Assembly (NCBI GenBank): GCA_020723485.1
Contig: DYIU01000001.1
Coordinates: forward strand, 434,001 to 498,000
Origin: Acidimicrobium ferrooxidans
Lineage (GTDB): Bacteria > Actinomycetota > Geothermincolia > Fen-727 > Anoxymicrobiaceae
Reading direction: 5' to 3'
DNA length: 64,000 bases
The position numbers and the translations under genes are program-made. How positions within the stretch are numbered: position 1 is the stretch's first letter; each line of letters opens with the position of its first letter. The notes beneath the pieces are model-generated. The model saw only the letters and a program-made list of their open reading frames with translations, was not told the DNA's origin and did no database searches. Shown one piece after another: positions 9,415 to 18,359 of this stretch.

Positions 9415-10161
9415 ATGACTGAATCAGAGAGACTGCTGACAAAAACCGGGCAAGACGAGTTGGTCTACCCGCAGGGCGACGATTGGAATGAGGTCGAAGG
9501 GGTGATCCTTCGCAGGAGGAGCGTCCGCAACTACCAGGACAAGCAGGTGCCGGAGAACGTGATACTCAGGCTTATCGAGATGGGAAGGTTCGCCCCGTCA
9601 GCGGGCAACTCTCAGCCCTGGAAGTTCGTCGTCATCAGGGACAGGCAGATGATCGACGAGATGAACGACTTCGCCCAGAAGATGGCCAAGATCTTCAATT
9701 TCCTTCTCAACTGGAGGACCAGCCCGATCGGGAAGAAGCTGGCCATGCTCGACTCGCAGCTGATGATCCGCCTTCAGCCGAACATCCTGGCCCCCGTTCC
9801 GTTCGGTGCGGTCGACCTGCTGGCGACAGGTAAGCTCAAGCTCTTCCATAATGCGCCGACCGTCATATTCATAATGAGCGACCGTCGTGGAGTGGGAAAG
9901 CCCCAGGTGGACGTAGGTATCGCCGGGCAGAACATAGTCCTCGCCGCCCACAGCATGGGCCTCGGCACGTGCTGGATAGGGTTCATCGAGCTCTTGAAAT
10001 ACAGCCGGAAGTGGATGAAGAAGCTCGGCGTCCAATACCCCTACAAGATGTGCGAGGCCATCGCCATCGGATACCCGGTGGGCGAACCCGACGGTCTTGT
10101 GGAAAGGGAGACCCAGGCGATCTACTGGCACGAAGACGGCCGAGAGAAGCTCCTCTACTAG
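9415..10161 (+). CDS. Nitroreductase-family FMN flavoprotein
   Basis: The product (248 residues from the ATG at 9415; a TTG two codons earlier is also possible) has the FMN-binding N-terminal RRRSVRNYQDKQV and the RFAPSAGNSQPWKFVV segment typical of nitroreductase-fold proteins. The later GIAGQNIVLAAHSMGLGTCW is also characteristic. Family members use NAD(P)H or ferredoxin to reduce nitro groups, quinones, enones or flavins. Here the next gene is a small dicluster ferredoxin, so a ferredoxin-linked reduction of a pathway intermediate is plausible. An insertion with the sequence MAKIFNFLLNWRT lies around residues 83-95. Precise reaction unknown. Confidence 0.88.
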   Translation: MTESERLLTKTGQDELVYPQGDDWNEVEGVILRRRSVRNYQDKQVPENVILRLIEMGRFAPSAGNSQPWKFVVIRDRQMIDEMNDFAQKMAKIFNFLLNWRTSPIGKKLAMLDSQLMIRLQPNILAPVPFGAVDLLATGKLKLFHNAPTVIFIMSDRRGVGKPQVDVGIAGQNIVLAAHSMGLGTCWIGFIELLKYSRKWMKKLGVQYPYKMCEAIAIGYPVGEPDGLVERETQAIYWHEDGREKLLY

Positions 10162-10227
10162 TTGAGGAAATCGAGGACGACACGACCGATCTCGGATCCA
10201 CAGATACCCTGAAGAGAGGGGGCAACG

Positions 10228-10557
10228 ATGGCATACCTGAGTCTGCGCGAGAGGTTCAAGATCCCGGTCTATGACAGAGAGGCAGAGATGTCGTGGTCTG
10301 AGGTGAGTGTAGACGACGAAACCTGCGACGGCTGCGGTATCTGCGTGAAGATCTGCCCGTCCAGCGCGCTGCGCCTGGTGGGAACGGGCAAGGAGAAGAA
10401 GCCCCGCATGATAGAGGGATATCACAACTGCATTGCGTGCAATGACTGCGCCGCTATCTGCGGGAAAGACGCAATCGCGGCAGTCGCTCCAATAGAATCC
10501 ACCTTCTACTACAAGAGATTAGACCATGGGGACCTGACGCCACCTCGCAGATATTAG
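10228..10557 (+). CDS. Small 2[4Fe-4S] ferredoxin
   Basis: The 109-residue product has two complete cluster motifs: CDGCGICVKICP and CIACNDCAAICG. Each has CxxCxxCxxxC spacing, as in bacterial dicluster ferredoxins. An N-terminal extension of about 30 residues precedes the first cluster. An AGAGGGGGC sequence precedes the ATG. It is placed between the nitroreductase-family gene and two large iron-sulfur proteins, and probably carries low-potential electrons among them. The gap to the next start codon is only 6 bases. Confidence 0.92.
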   Translation: MAYLSLRERFKIPVYDREAEMSWSEVSVDDETCDGCGICVKICPSSALRLVGTGKEKKPRMIEGYHNCIACNDCAAICGKDAIAAVAPIESTFYYKRLDHGDLTPPRRY

Positions 10558-10563
10558 CGAAAG

Positions 10564-11763
10564 GTGAATGCATTGGCGACGGACAGCGAATTTCCATGCG
10601 GCTCAGCCGGAGCCCTCACCGGCGTATCCAGAGCGCATATGGCCGTAGTCGCCAACTACGCCAATCCCGTAGTGCTCGGTCCACCCGTGTGCGGTGAGCT
10701 GGTGGCTCTGATAGAGCAGATGTACAGCGAGGAAGAAGCCGAAATAATGCAGCATATCAAACCTTACAGGGCAAGGTCGGCGCAGGGGCTCGCGAAGCAG
10801 TGCGGCAGGCCGCTTGAAGAGGTTGAGAAAATTCTGCACCGTCTAGCATATGAGAAATGCACCCTGATCACCTTCAATGTGGGCAGCAGGGACCTCTACT
10901 TGATACTGCCAATCCACCCAGGCACATTTGACCTGATCTTTATCGGAGCAGAGCCCAGGGAGATGACCGACTGGCACCGGCGCTGCGCGGAGCTCTATGA
11001 GAGCCTATTCTATACGGGATTCCTGAACGAGTACGTGGGCAATAAGCCCATAGATGCCGTCCGCGTCCTTCCTATCGGAGAGGAGATCGAGAACACCCAG
11101 ATCGCGCTTCCTTCCGACCGCCTGGAGGTCGCCCTTGATAGGTTCGAGGTGTTCGGACTGGCCACTTGCTGCTGCCGCCAGGCCAAGCGCCTCGCGGGCG
11201 GCACGTGCAAAAAAGAATTGGAGACGTGCGTCGTGATGGGTGGCCTTGCCGAGATGTTCATAAAGCAGGGGCGCTTTCGGTCGATAAGCATGAAGGACGT
11301 CATAGAGATCAAGGCTGAGGCGGAGAGCAACGGGATGGTCACCTGGTTCAAAAACCAGGAGGGTGGCAAGTTCGGAAACGTTGCCTGCTCCTGCTGCAGT
11401 TGCTGCTGCGGCATCATGCGCACGATATCGCAGTTCAATGTGCCCGGTATGGTGGCACCACCACACTTCATTCCAAAGGTTGATCCGGTGAAATGTACGC
11501 TTTGCGGCAAGTGTGTCGAGGCCTGCCCGGTGAAAGCGGTCTCCCTTATCGAAGATGGGAAGGACAAGCGGCTTGTATTCAAGCAGACACACTGTATCGG
11601 CTGCGCCCTCTGTTTGCGCGCCTGTCCCAGTAGAGCTCGGAGCTTGCAGGGGGTGCCCGGATACGATGAACCTCCCACAGGCTGGCTAGCTTATTTCCGC
11701 CGGTACTTATTCAACTACGCGAGCGATGTATTAGGAGTGAGCAGCTCCCGACGCAAAAGGTGA
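10564..11763 (+). CDS. Winged-helix, CxCCxCCC and dicluster ferredoxin iron-sulfur protein
   Basis: This 399-residue protein (GTG start) has three parts. Residues about 57-128 resemble a winged-helix fold: SAQGLAKQCGRPLEEVEKIL is a plausible helix-turn-helix, followed by a beta wing and a PIHPGTFDLIF linker. The middle part has CCC at 202-204, C215 and C222, then CSCCSCCC at 275-282. The C-terminus is a 2[4Fe-4S] ferredoxin (C311/314/317/321 and C344/347/350/354). The same architecture recurs at 22540-23613 and, without the N-terminal domain, at 11861-12685. I recognise this as a conserved arrangement but know no established function. It could be an electron carrier or a redox-sensing regulator. 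The Cys-rich centre has enough ligands for an additional cluster or metal, which is inference. Confidence 0.8.
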   Translation: MNALATDSEFPCGSAGALTGVSRAHMAVVANYANPVVLGPPVCGELVALIEQMYSEEEAEIMQHIKPYRARSAQGLAKQCGRPLEEVEKILHRLAYEKCTLITFNVGSRDLYLILPIHPGTFDLIFIGAEPREMTDWHRRCAELYESLFYTGFLNEYVGNKPIDAVRVLPIGEEIENTQIALPSDRLEVALDRFEVFGLATCCCRQAKRLAGGTCKKELETCVVMGGLAEMFIKQGRFRSISMKDVIEIKAEAESNGMVTWFKNQEGGKFGNVACSCCSCCCGIMRTISQFNVPGMVAPPHFIPKVDPVKCTLCGKCVEACPVKAVSLIEDGKDKRLVFKQTHCIGCALCLRACPSRARSLQGVPGYDEPPTGWLAYFRRYLFNYASDVLGVSSSRRKR

Positions 11764-11860
11764 GCTGAGCGGTTGTCCAGCCGGCGACAAGTGGATGCGT
11801 ACAGTGGTGTCACGGTCAAGACAGCACAGAGGCGAGACATAGCAGGGCGGTGTTTTGGGA

Positions 11861-12685
11861 ATGCAGATAAGGAAGTATATCCCCCGTCTTCTCCTGGCGC
11901 TCTATCCCCCCGTGTACAGACTGGGGTTCAGATTCGCCTGGCTGACCAGGCTCCCGGTCATCGGGAGACTGTTCGGCGATGTTGTTCTGGACACAAAAGG
12001 GTCCAACGTCAGCTATATTCCGATCCAGGAAAACCTGGAGCTTCCGGAAGGCATGGTCGCCCCGGTAAGCATCATCGAGCATTTCATCCGGGCTTCGAGC
12101 CACAGGTTCATAATGGCGTACTGCCCCTGCAGAAATGCCAACGACTGCGTTAACCATCCGCATGATATCGGTTGTATATGGGTCGGTGGGGCAACTGCCG
12201 ACTTCGATCTGCCTCCCGAGATAGGCAGACTCGCGAGCGTGGACGAAGCGATCGAACATATGCATATAGCCAGGGACGCCGGACTGATCACGGTGATAGG
12301 CAAGTTCAAGCCGGACGCCCTGGTTATGGGGGTGGGGAATGAACACAAGAGATTCATGACTGTGTGCAGTTGTTGCTCCTGTTGTTGCATGGTCAGGGTC
12401 ATGCATAACGGCAAACCGGAGTTCAAGGGGTTGATCCGCAGGCTCCATGGCTTGGCTGTGAGAGTGGACAGGGATGTATGCGTCGGTTGCGGCGAGTGCG
12501 AAGAAGCGTGCCTGTTCGGGCATATTTCACTGACAGACGGCAAGCCGTTCTTCAGCGATGAGTGCAAGGGCTGTGGTTTCTGTGCCCTGGCCTGCCCCAA
12601 TAAGGCAATAAGCATCAAGATCGAGGATCCCTCTTTCATAGAAGAGGCCATATCACGGATCAGTGGCGCAGTAGATGTCACTTGA
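11861..12685 (+). CDS. CxCCxCCC and dicluster ferredoxin iron-sulfur protein (short form)
   Basis: The product (274 residues from the ATG at 11861; an in-frame TTG lies at 11855) is a paralogue of the protein encoded just upstream. It lacks the winged-helix N-terminus and instead begins with a basic, hydrophobic stretch (residues about 1-40), possibly membrane-associated. It has CPCR at 88-91, C96 and C105, CSCCSCCC at 169-176 (identical to the neighbour), and two ferredoxin clusters near the C-terminus: CVGCGECEEAC and CKGCGFCALACP. The ribosome-binding site is weak. Its position before the SDR at 12760 keeps it in the same transcription unit. Function unknown; an electron-transfer partner of the preceding proteins is likely. 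Confidence 0.8.
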   Translation: MQIRKYIPRLLLALYPPVYRLGFRFAWLTRLPVIGRLFGDVVLDTKGSNVSYIPIQENLELPEGMVAPVSIIEHFIRASSHRFIMAYCPCRNANDCVNHPHDIGCIWVGGATADFDLPPEIGRLASVDEAIEHMHIARDAGLITVIGKFKPDALVMGVGNEHKRFMTVCSCCSCCCMVRVMHNGKPEFKGLIRRLHGLAVRVDRDVCVGCGECEEACLFGHISLTDGKPFFSDECKGCGFCALACPNKAISIKIEDPSFIEEAISRISGAVDVT

Positions 12686-12759
12686 TCTGAGGGGTGTACT
12701 CCGGGAGAAGTTTGCTGAGATGAGCAATTGGACTGATGGTCCGGGATAAGGAGGCTTCA

Positions 12760-13611
12760 ATGGGTCGGGTAGATTTTGAGAAGACTGCAGTTATCACCGG
12801 GGCGGCTTCGGGGATAGGAAGAGCATATGCTCTCGCCTGGGCGAAAAGACGCTTCAAGGTCGGGATAGCAGACATCGACATGGAGGGCGCGGAACAGACT
12901 CTCAAGCAGGTGGAGCGGGCGGGCGGCAGCGGAGAGGTATACCGCTGTGATGTGAGGAAACTGGAAGAAGTGCAGCAGATGGCGGATCACTTCTTCGAGA
13001 AGTGGGGCAAGATAAGTCTGCTGGTGAACAACGCGGGTGTGGCTGACGTGGGGATGGTCGGGGATGTCCCCATAGAGGATTGGGAGAGGCAGATCGCTAC
13101 CAACCTCTGGGGGTACATCTACGGGTGCCACTCTTTTATCCCCAGGATGAAGGAACAGCGTGCAGGCCACATCGTGAACACGGCGTCCTCGGCCGGTCTG
13201 ATCACTCTCAGGTCGATGGGACCGTACAATGTTGCAAAAGCGGGGATAATCGCCCTTTCAGAGACCCTGAAGCCCGAGCTTGCGCCTTTCAATATCGGCG
13301 TCACCGTCGTCTGCCCTTCTTTCCTGCGTACGAATCTCCTGAACACCAGTTCGTCGACTGATACGTGGATACTCGATGTCGCTGACATCTGCATGGAAGG
13401 CGCGACGGTCACAGCGGACAGCCTTGCCGAGGCAACGGTCAAAGCGGTGGATAAGAACAAGCTGTACGTCTTCCCCCAGATCTTTGCCAAGATAACCTGG
13501 ATCGACAAAAGGATGTCACCCGCGCTCTTCTACAGCGTGTTTGCTTTCCTGAACAAGAAGGGCTGGGACGAGCCCCTGCTCAAGGCGCTGGGAAAGCATG
13601 GAATGGTGTGA
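12760..13611 (+). CDS. Short-chain dehydrogenase/reductase
   Basis: The ATG at 12760 was chosen because AAGGAGG lies 5 bases upstream; the in-frame ATG at 12736 has no such site. The 283-residue product has the classical SDR cofactor motif TGAASGIG, the NNAG motif, the active-site serine region NTASSAG and YNVAK (Tyr and Lys of the YxxxK pair). A hydrophobic, basic C-terminal extension of about 35 residues follows the core. The enzyme would oxidise a hydroxyl or reduce a keto group with NAD(P). Last gene of the thiolase operon, where a 3-hydroxyacyl-CoA dehydrogenase-like role is a reasonable guess. Confidence 0.9.
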   Translation: MGRVDFEKTAVITGAASGIGRAYALAWAKRRFKVGIADIDMEGAEQTLKQVERAGGSGEVYRCDVRKLEEVQQMADHFFEKWGKISLLVNNAGVADVGMVGDVPIEDWERQIATNLWGYIYGCHSFIPRMKEQRAGHIVNTASSAGLITLRSMGPYNVAKAGIIALSETLKPELAPFNIGVTVVCPSFLRTNLLNTSSSTDTWILDVADICMEGATVTADSLAEATVKAVDKNKLYVFPQIFAKITWIDKRMSPALFYSVFAFLNKKGWDEPLLKALGKHGMV

Positions 13612-13708
13612 TTCCCAGGGAATAGAATCGGACATCCGTCTCAAATGCTCTCGAGCGGTGGGTAGCAGCCGCGTTCAATCTTAGAGAACCCTTAAGAGGA
13701 AATACCGC

Positions 13709-13800
13709 TGGCGGAGGGAGTGGGATTCGAACCCACGGAGCACCTTTCGATGCTCAACGGTTTTCAAGACCGCCGCAATCGTCCACTCTGCCATCCCTCC
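13709..13800 (-). tRNA. tRNA-Ser (anticodon TGA)
   Basis: The reverse complement folds as a class II tRNA. The acceptor stem GGAGGGA pairs with TCCCTCC. The anticodon loop in CGGTCTTGAAAACCG gives TGA. A long variable arm is typical of tRNA-Ser, and the T loop reads GTTCGAATC. The 3' CCA is genomically encoded (13709-13711). Confidence 0.96.
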
Positions 13801-13810
13801 GGGAAATATT

Positions 13811-14320
13811 CTACAGGATATTTCCTGGAGTCGGCCCCGGGGCGACGTCCTTGTCCATGAAACAGACCTCAAAGGGTAAGGTTTCAAAATGCTTGGTCTC
13901 CGTCTCCCGGAACCCCAGGCTCTCATACCAATCTTTCAACACGCGCCCTTCAGCGATGATGCCGACTGAGATGCGTTTGCCGCCGAGATGCCTTACCCGC
14001 TGCTCGACGAACTCGACCATGGCCCGGCCTCGGCCGCGGTGCCGGTGCCCGGGGAGCACGGCGAGCCTTTCCAGGTAGTAGAGGTCATCGTCGGCCTCCT
14101 CCACCGCGACAAAACCGACCTGTTCAGCATTTTCAAACAGCCCGTAGAGCTCGACTCCCCTGTCCTTCATGAGCCGCAGTCTATCCAGTGTCTGAAACGA
14201 CGGGTGAGTTGGGCAGTTGTCCCCGGTGAGACCGAACTCAAGCGCGACGCCGGCAAAGGACTCCCTTATCACCGACACGCTCTTCTCGAGTTCATCTGCC
14301 GAATCCAGGATTCGGATCAT
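13811..14320 (-). CDS. GNAT-family N-acetyltransferase
   Basis: The 169-residue product carries the acetyl-CoA-binding motif A of GNAT enzymes, LERLAVLPGHRHRGRGRAMV (residues about 83-102), and a C-terminal YESLGF, which is common in this family. The substrate could be an amino group on a small molecule, antibiotic or protein. It lies directly upstream of the tRNA-Ser gene on the same strand (10 bases from its stop to the 5' end of the tRNA) and divergent from the ATP-grasp-like gene at 14420. Specific role not inferable. Confidence 0.88.
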   Translation of the reverse strand: MIRILDSADELEKSVSVIRESFAGVALEFGLTGDNCPTHPSFQTLDRLRLMKDRGVELYGLFENAEQVGFVAVEEADDDLYYLERLAVLPGHRHRGRGRAMVEFVEQRVRHLGGKRISVGIIAEGRVLKDWYESLGFRETETKHFETLPFEVCFMDKDVAPGPTPGNIL

Positions 14321-14419
14321 CTGTTACCTCTTGCCTTGCTCTCCGCCCCGCCGGTTTCCAGCTGATATTCTATTACCGCCGGAACGACCGCTGGAACAAC
14401 ATCTTGCACAGGGGTGACG

Positions 14420-15778
14420 ATGAGCGCAGACGCATCCAAGGCCGAGCAGGCCGGCAGGCGGTGGGACGAGTTGCTGGAATCGAGCTCGGAGGCACAGGCC
14501 GTACTCAGCGAGCTCCTAATCGGCGACTTCGAGGCAGGCTTCCTCATCCCGGGTCTCGCCAAGTTCGTAGTACTCAGGCCGCTCTTCATGACAGGCGACG
14601 AGATGCTCCTGTTCAGGAGGCATTCCGAGGCCATAGTGAACGCACACAGGAAGGTCCTCGAGGCCGTACTCTCCGACAGCAAACTCAAGGACCGGCACTT
14701 CGGGAGCTTCCTAGAGTGGACCGAGCGCGTCCTGGAGCTGGACCGGCCCGGGCCGGTGCACGGCACCTGCCTGAGGCTGGACGGGTCATTCAGCGGTGGG
14801 AGGCCCGAGTTCATCGAGCTCAACGCGGATATGCCCCAGGGGATAGGTCTCTGCGACTCGTTCTCGAGGTTCCTTTCGGACATGCCCTTCTTCGAGGAGT
14901 TCCGCTCCGAGTTCGCCGCCAAGCCAGTGCTGGTCCAGGACGCGTTTCTCGACGCGCTGCTCACCGAGTGGAAGGCCTCAGGGCGCACGGACCGACCCCG
15001 CATCGGCTTCATCACCTGGGACGAGGAGCCGGTCCGCAGGCACGATATGGAGCTGAACAGGGACCACTTCGCTTCCCGGCGTTTTGAAGCGGTCGTCGCC
15101 GACCCTCGCGAGCTCGAGTTCGACGGGAACTCTCTCACCTTCCAGGGCGAGGGCATCGACCTCGCCTATCGCGTCATCTCGACCGCGGAGACCCTGGAGA
15201 GGGCGGATGACATGAAGACCCTGGTCGAGGCGGAAAAGAACGGCGCCGTGCTGATGGTCAACTCGTTCCGGAGTGAGCTGTCCGGCAACAAGATGATGTT
15301 CGCCCTGCTCCAGGACGGGTCTTTCGACGGCGTTCTCTCCCGGGAGGAGCTGAGGTCGGTGAACGAGTGCATCCCCTGGACGAAAGTCGTGAGTGACGAT
15401 TTCTGCACTGACGACTCAGGCTCGCGTGTGGAGCTCGTCCCCTGGGTCCTCGAGCACAGGGACGACATGGTCCTCAAGCCGGCCCACGACTTCGGGGGCC
15501 ACGGCGTGGTGCTCGGGTCGCAGTGCACAGACGGCAAGTGGGAGAGCGCTCTCGAGTCCGCGCTCGAGGAGGACTACATCGTACAGAAACGCATCGAGCT
15601 CGGTCGTGACTCCTACCCGGTGGCGGCGGATGATGGCGCGCAACGCGAGCTCTACGAGGACATCGACCCGTTCATCCTCTCGGGCAGGTTCTCCGGCTGC
15701 CTCACCCGGCTCAGCGAGGACCTGCTCACGAACGTCCACCTCCACGGCGCCCTCGGGGCGGTCTTCGAGATACCATAG
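14420..15778 (+). CDS. ATP-grasp-like protein, glutathionylspermidine-synthase-like fold
   Basis: The product (452 residues from the ATG at 14420, preceded by AGGGG; the in-frame GTG at 14414 is possible) shows features of ATP-grasp ligases. FIELNADMPQG near residue 135 resembles the metal-binding E-x-N. LKPAHDFGGHGVVLG near residue 355 resembles the ATP-binding lysine and glycine-rich loop. YIVQKRIEL follows. The order, with the ExN before the KP loop, suggests a circular permutation like that of glutathionylspermidine synthase-type proteins. Such enzymes make amide bonds between a carboxylate and an amine. It is monocistronic as far as visible. The substrate is unknown. Confidence 0.6.
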   Translation: MSADASKAEQAGRRWDELLESSSEAQAVLSELLIGDFEAGFLIPGLAKFVVLRPLFMTGDEMLLFRRHSEAIVNAHRKVLEAVLSDSKLKDRHFGSFLEWTERVLELDRPGPVHGTCLRLDGSFSGGRPEFIELNADMPQGIGLCDSFSRFLSDMPFFEEFRSEFAAKPVLVQDAFLDALLTEWKASGRTDRPRIGFITWDEEPVRRHDMELNRDHFASRRFEAVVADPRELEFDGNSLTFQGEGIDLAYRVISTAETLERADDMKTLVEAEKNGAVLMVNSFRSELSGNKMMFALLQDGSFDGVLSREELRSVNECIPWTKVVSDDFCTDDSGSRVELVPWVLEHRDDMVLKPAHDFGGHGVVLGSQCTDGKWESALESALEEDYIVQKRIELGRDSYPVAADDGAQRELYEDIDPFILSGRFSGCLTRLSEDLLTNVHLHGALGAVFEIP

Positions 15779-15880
15779 GGTTTCGAGCGGACTCGTTCCA
15801 CGTAACCGGCTTTCTTGGGTAGCGCGGTTCGCTCTGGTAGGATTGCCTCAAACGGCCATGGAATCCCTGGTGGTGGGAGA

Positions 15881-16417
15881 ATGGAAAGTCACGAGGAGCC
15901 CGGCGCCTCGCAGGAACACGCCGGAGGTAAGAGGACTCTCTTTCTGGTATCGCTTGTCTTGCTCGCGCTGGCGCTCGCAGCTGTAGCGATGCTGACAGTC
16001 ATGCTTGTGGGAGCCTCGAACGACAGCTACGAGTCGGGTCGTGGTCTCCTGTTAGCCATCGAGGACAACCCCGGAGAGATGCTCTACTACCTGCGCGATT
16101 CCGATAGCTCGGGAGTGCTGCTGCAGACGGCGATGACAGCCCTCAGGGACAGGGACTCCGAGGAGCTCGACAGCCTTGTCGATGGCATCTCTAAGAAGCT
16201 GATGGGCTCCGACCAGGTCGCGTTCTTCACGTCGGATGATTCGCACGGTGTTGAAAACGCCCGCATACTCGGATACTTCAACGGCTGCCTGCACATGGCC
16301 GGCGTCGACGAGCAGCCGTACCCCATGACCGCGGACGGTGAGCCGTACGACGGGGCGAGCGAGGTCCCGTACGAGCAGGAATTCAACTCGGTAGTGGGCT
16401 CCGGGTCCGGGGAATAA
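15881..16417 (+). CDS. Hypothetical single-pass membrane protein
   Basis: The ATG at 15881 follows GGTGGGAGA, a reasonable ribosome-binding site. An in-frame extension upstream to 15815 lacks one. The 178-residue product has a short polar N-terminus, one strong transmembrane segment (residues about 19-43, rich in Leu, Ala and Val) and an acidic extracytoplasmic domain of about 135 residues with a single Cys in its second half. No family is recognised. It lies between the ATP-grasp-like gene and the ThDP enzyme on the same strand, with about 100 bases on either side. Confidence 0.65.
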   Translation: MESHEEPGASQEHAGGKRTLFLVSLVLLALALAAVAMLTVMLVGASNDSYESGRGLLLAIEDNPGEMLYYLRDSDSSGVLLQTAMTALRDRDSEELDSLVDGISKKLMGSDQVAFFTSDDSHGVENARILGYFNGCLHMAGVDEQPYPMTADGEPYDGASEVPYEQEFNSVVGSGSGE

Positions 16418-16528
16418 GGCGTATCCGCCTCGGCGATGACACCAATCCCGGCCTTCCTGATATCCTATTAGTCGTGGTGCTGCGCGAGAGCCGGGATCTG
16501 TGATCCGCGAGACGGCAGGGGGTTCGTC

Positions 16529-18334
16529 ATGAGGCTTACCGGCGGGGAGATCGTCGTCGAATCGCTCATCGCGCACGGGGTGCCTTGTGCGATGGGTATT
16601 CCGGGGCACGGTTGCCTTGGGCTGGCGGACGCGTTCCTCGGGCGCGAGGACCGCATCCGGGTCATCCAGGTGATGCAGGAGATGGCCGGCGTGCACCTGG
16701 CCGACGGCTACTACCGCGCCTCGCGCAGGCCGCTCGCAGTCTTCACAAGCATCGGGCCGGGGGCGATCAACACCGCAATCGGCGCGGCGACCGCCTTCGT
16801 GGACTCGACCCCCGTACTGGTTATCACTGGCTCAGCCCACACTCACATGCGGGGCAAGGGCCTCCTGCAGGAGATAGAGCGCACCCGCGACGACAGCTTC
16901 GAGCGGGTGCTCGAGCCGGTCGTCAAGCGCTCGATGCGGGTGGATACCGTCGACCAGCTCCCTTCAATAATGAAGCGCGCCTTCAACGTGATGATGACCG
17001 GCAGGCGGGGGCCGGTTAACGTGGTGCTCCCGATGGACGTGCAGAGCGCGGCTGCCGATGTGCGCATCCCGAAGCCGGCGAAGTCCGCGCCCTCCGGGAA
17101 GGTGCTGGGCGACCCTTACGAGATAACCCGCGCGGCAAGGCTATTCGCCGGCGCGAAGAGGCCGGTCATACTGGCAGGCGGCGGCGTGATGGCCGCGGGA
17201 GCGCAGGACGCCCTGCGCAGGCTCGCCGAGCTCAAGGGCGCCGCGGTCGTCACGACCATGGCGGGCAAGTCGTGCTTCCCTGAGGACCATCCGTTCTATG
17301 CATGGCACACGGGCTCGAAGGGCACTACGGTCGGCCTTGAAATGACTTCCACCGCCGACGTCCTGCTGGCGGTGGGCTGCAGGTTCGCGGACGAAACGGC
17401 GTGCTCGTACAGGCCCGGGGTCGCTTTCAGCATCCCGCCGACGAAGCTCATCCATATCGACATAGACCCCTACGAGATAGGAAAGAACTACCCCGTGGAG
17501 GTCGGCATCGTGGGTGACGCCTCCTCCGTGCTCGAAGCACTGGTCGCTGAGCTCGAGTCCATCGCCGCGAAGAAGGACATCCAGAACCCGGCCTTCCTGC
17601 GCGAACTCGCCCGCGAGCAGAAGAAGTGGGCGCGACAGGTCGACAGGCTCGTGGCGGTCAAGAAGAAGCTCCCCACCATCTCCCAGCTGCTTCACGAGCT
17701 GCGCGTGGCCATGAGGCGGGACGCGTTCCTGGTGACCTCATCGGGCAACACGCAGGCGCAGGCCATGCAGGAATTCCCGTTCTACGTCCCCGGCACTTAC
17801 ATCACGACCGGGGGATTCTCGACGATGGGGTTCACGCTCCCTGCGGCCATCGGCGTCAAGCTCGCCGAGCCGAAGCGACAGGTTGTTGGCCTGATGGGAG
17901 ACGGGGACTTCCTTATGACGATGCAGGAGATGGCGACGGCTGCGCAGCTCGGGACCCCGGTGGTCATAGTTGTCGCAAACAACCAGGGGTGGCTGGCCAT
18001 CAAGGACCTGCAGATGGACGCCTACGGCAGGCAGCGTGGGGTGGCGGTCGATTTCACCACGCCTGCCGGGAAGCTCTACTCGCCGGACATCGCGGCGGCG
18101 GCAAAGGCGTTCGGCCTTCACTCGCAGAAGGTCACGACGCGCGCAGGGATAGCCCCCGCCGTGAAGAAGGCGCTGGCGGCGCGGAAGCCCGCGCTCGTCG
18201 AGGTCGTAGTGCACCGGGATTACCCGTACTCGGGGAGCCCCGCGGTGGGCTGGTGGGACGTGCCCGTCCCGGCGTATCTCAAGGACCGGCGTGCGGAATA
18301 CGAGAAGGCGCGCGCCGAGGAGAGGCTGTACTAG
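16529..18334 (+). CDS. Thiamine-diphosphate-dependent enzyme, acetolactate synthase-like
   Basis: The 601-residue product has the three-domain layout of ThDP decarboxylases and synthases. The N-terminal PYR domain contains the catalytic glutamate E51 (VMQEMAG), the central domain contains VILAGGGV, and the C-terminal PP domain has the ThDP/Mg motif GDGDFLMT through VANNQGW. It resembles large subunits of acetolactate synthase, but no small regulatory subunit gene is adjacent. Its neighbours are an isomerase-like protein, a cupin and an NDP-forming acyl-CoA synthetase. That context points to a catabolic 2-oxoacid decarboxylase or carboligase more than to branched-chain amino acid synthesis. 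Substrate unknown. Confidence 0.85.
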   Translation: MRLTGGEIVVESLIAHGVPCAMGIPGHGCLGLADAFLGREDRIRVIQVMQEMAGVHLADGYYRASRRPLAVFTSIGPGAINTAIGAATAFVDSTPVLVITGSAHTHMRGKGLLQEIERTRDDSFERVLEPVVKRSMRVDTVDQLPSIMKRAFNVMMTGRRGPVNVVLPMDVQSAAADVRIPKPAKSAPSGKVLGDPYEITRAARLFAGAKRPVILAGGGVMAAGAQDALRRLAELKGAAVVTTMAGKSCFPEDHPFYAWHTGSKGTTVGLEMTSTADVLLAVGCRFADETACSYRPGVAFSIPPTKLIHIDIDPYEIGKNYPVEVGIVGDASSVLEALVAELESIAAKKDIQNPAFLRELAREQKKWARQVDRLVAVKKKLPTISQLLHELRVAMRRDAFLVTSSGNTQAQAMQEFPFYVPGTYITTGGFSTMGFTLPAAIGVKLAEPKRQVVGLMGDGDFLMTMQEMATAAQLGTPVVIVVANNQGWLAIKDLQMDAYGRQRGVAVDFTTPAGKLYSPDIAAAAKAFGLHSQKVTTRAGIAPAVKKALAARKPALVEVVVHRDYPYSGSPAVGWWDVPVPAYLKDRRAEYEKARAEERLY

Positions 18335-18359
18335 AAAACCGGTCCGGCGCTTTAATCCT

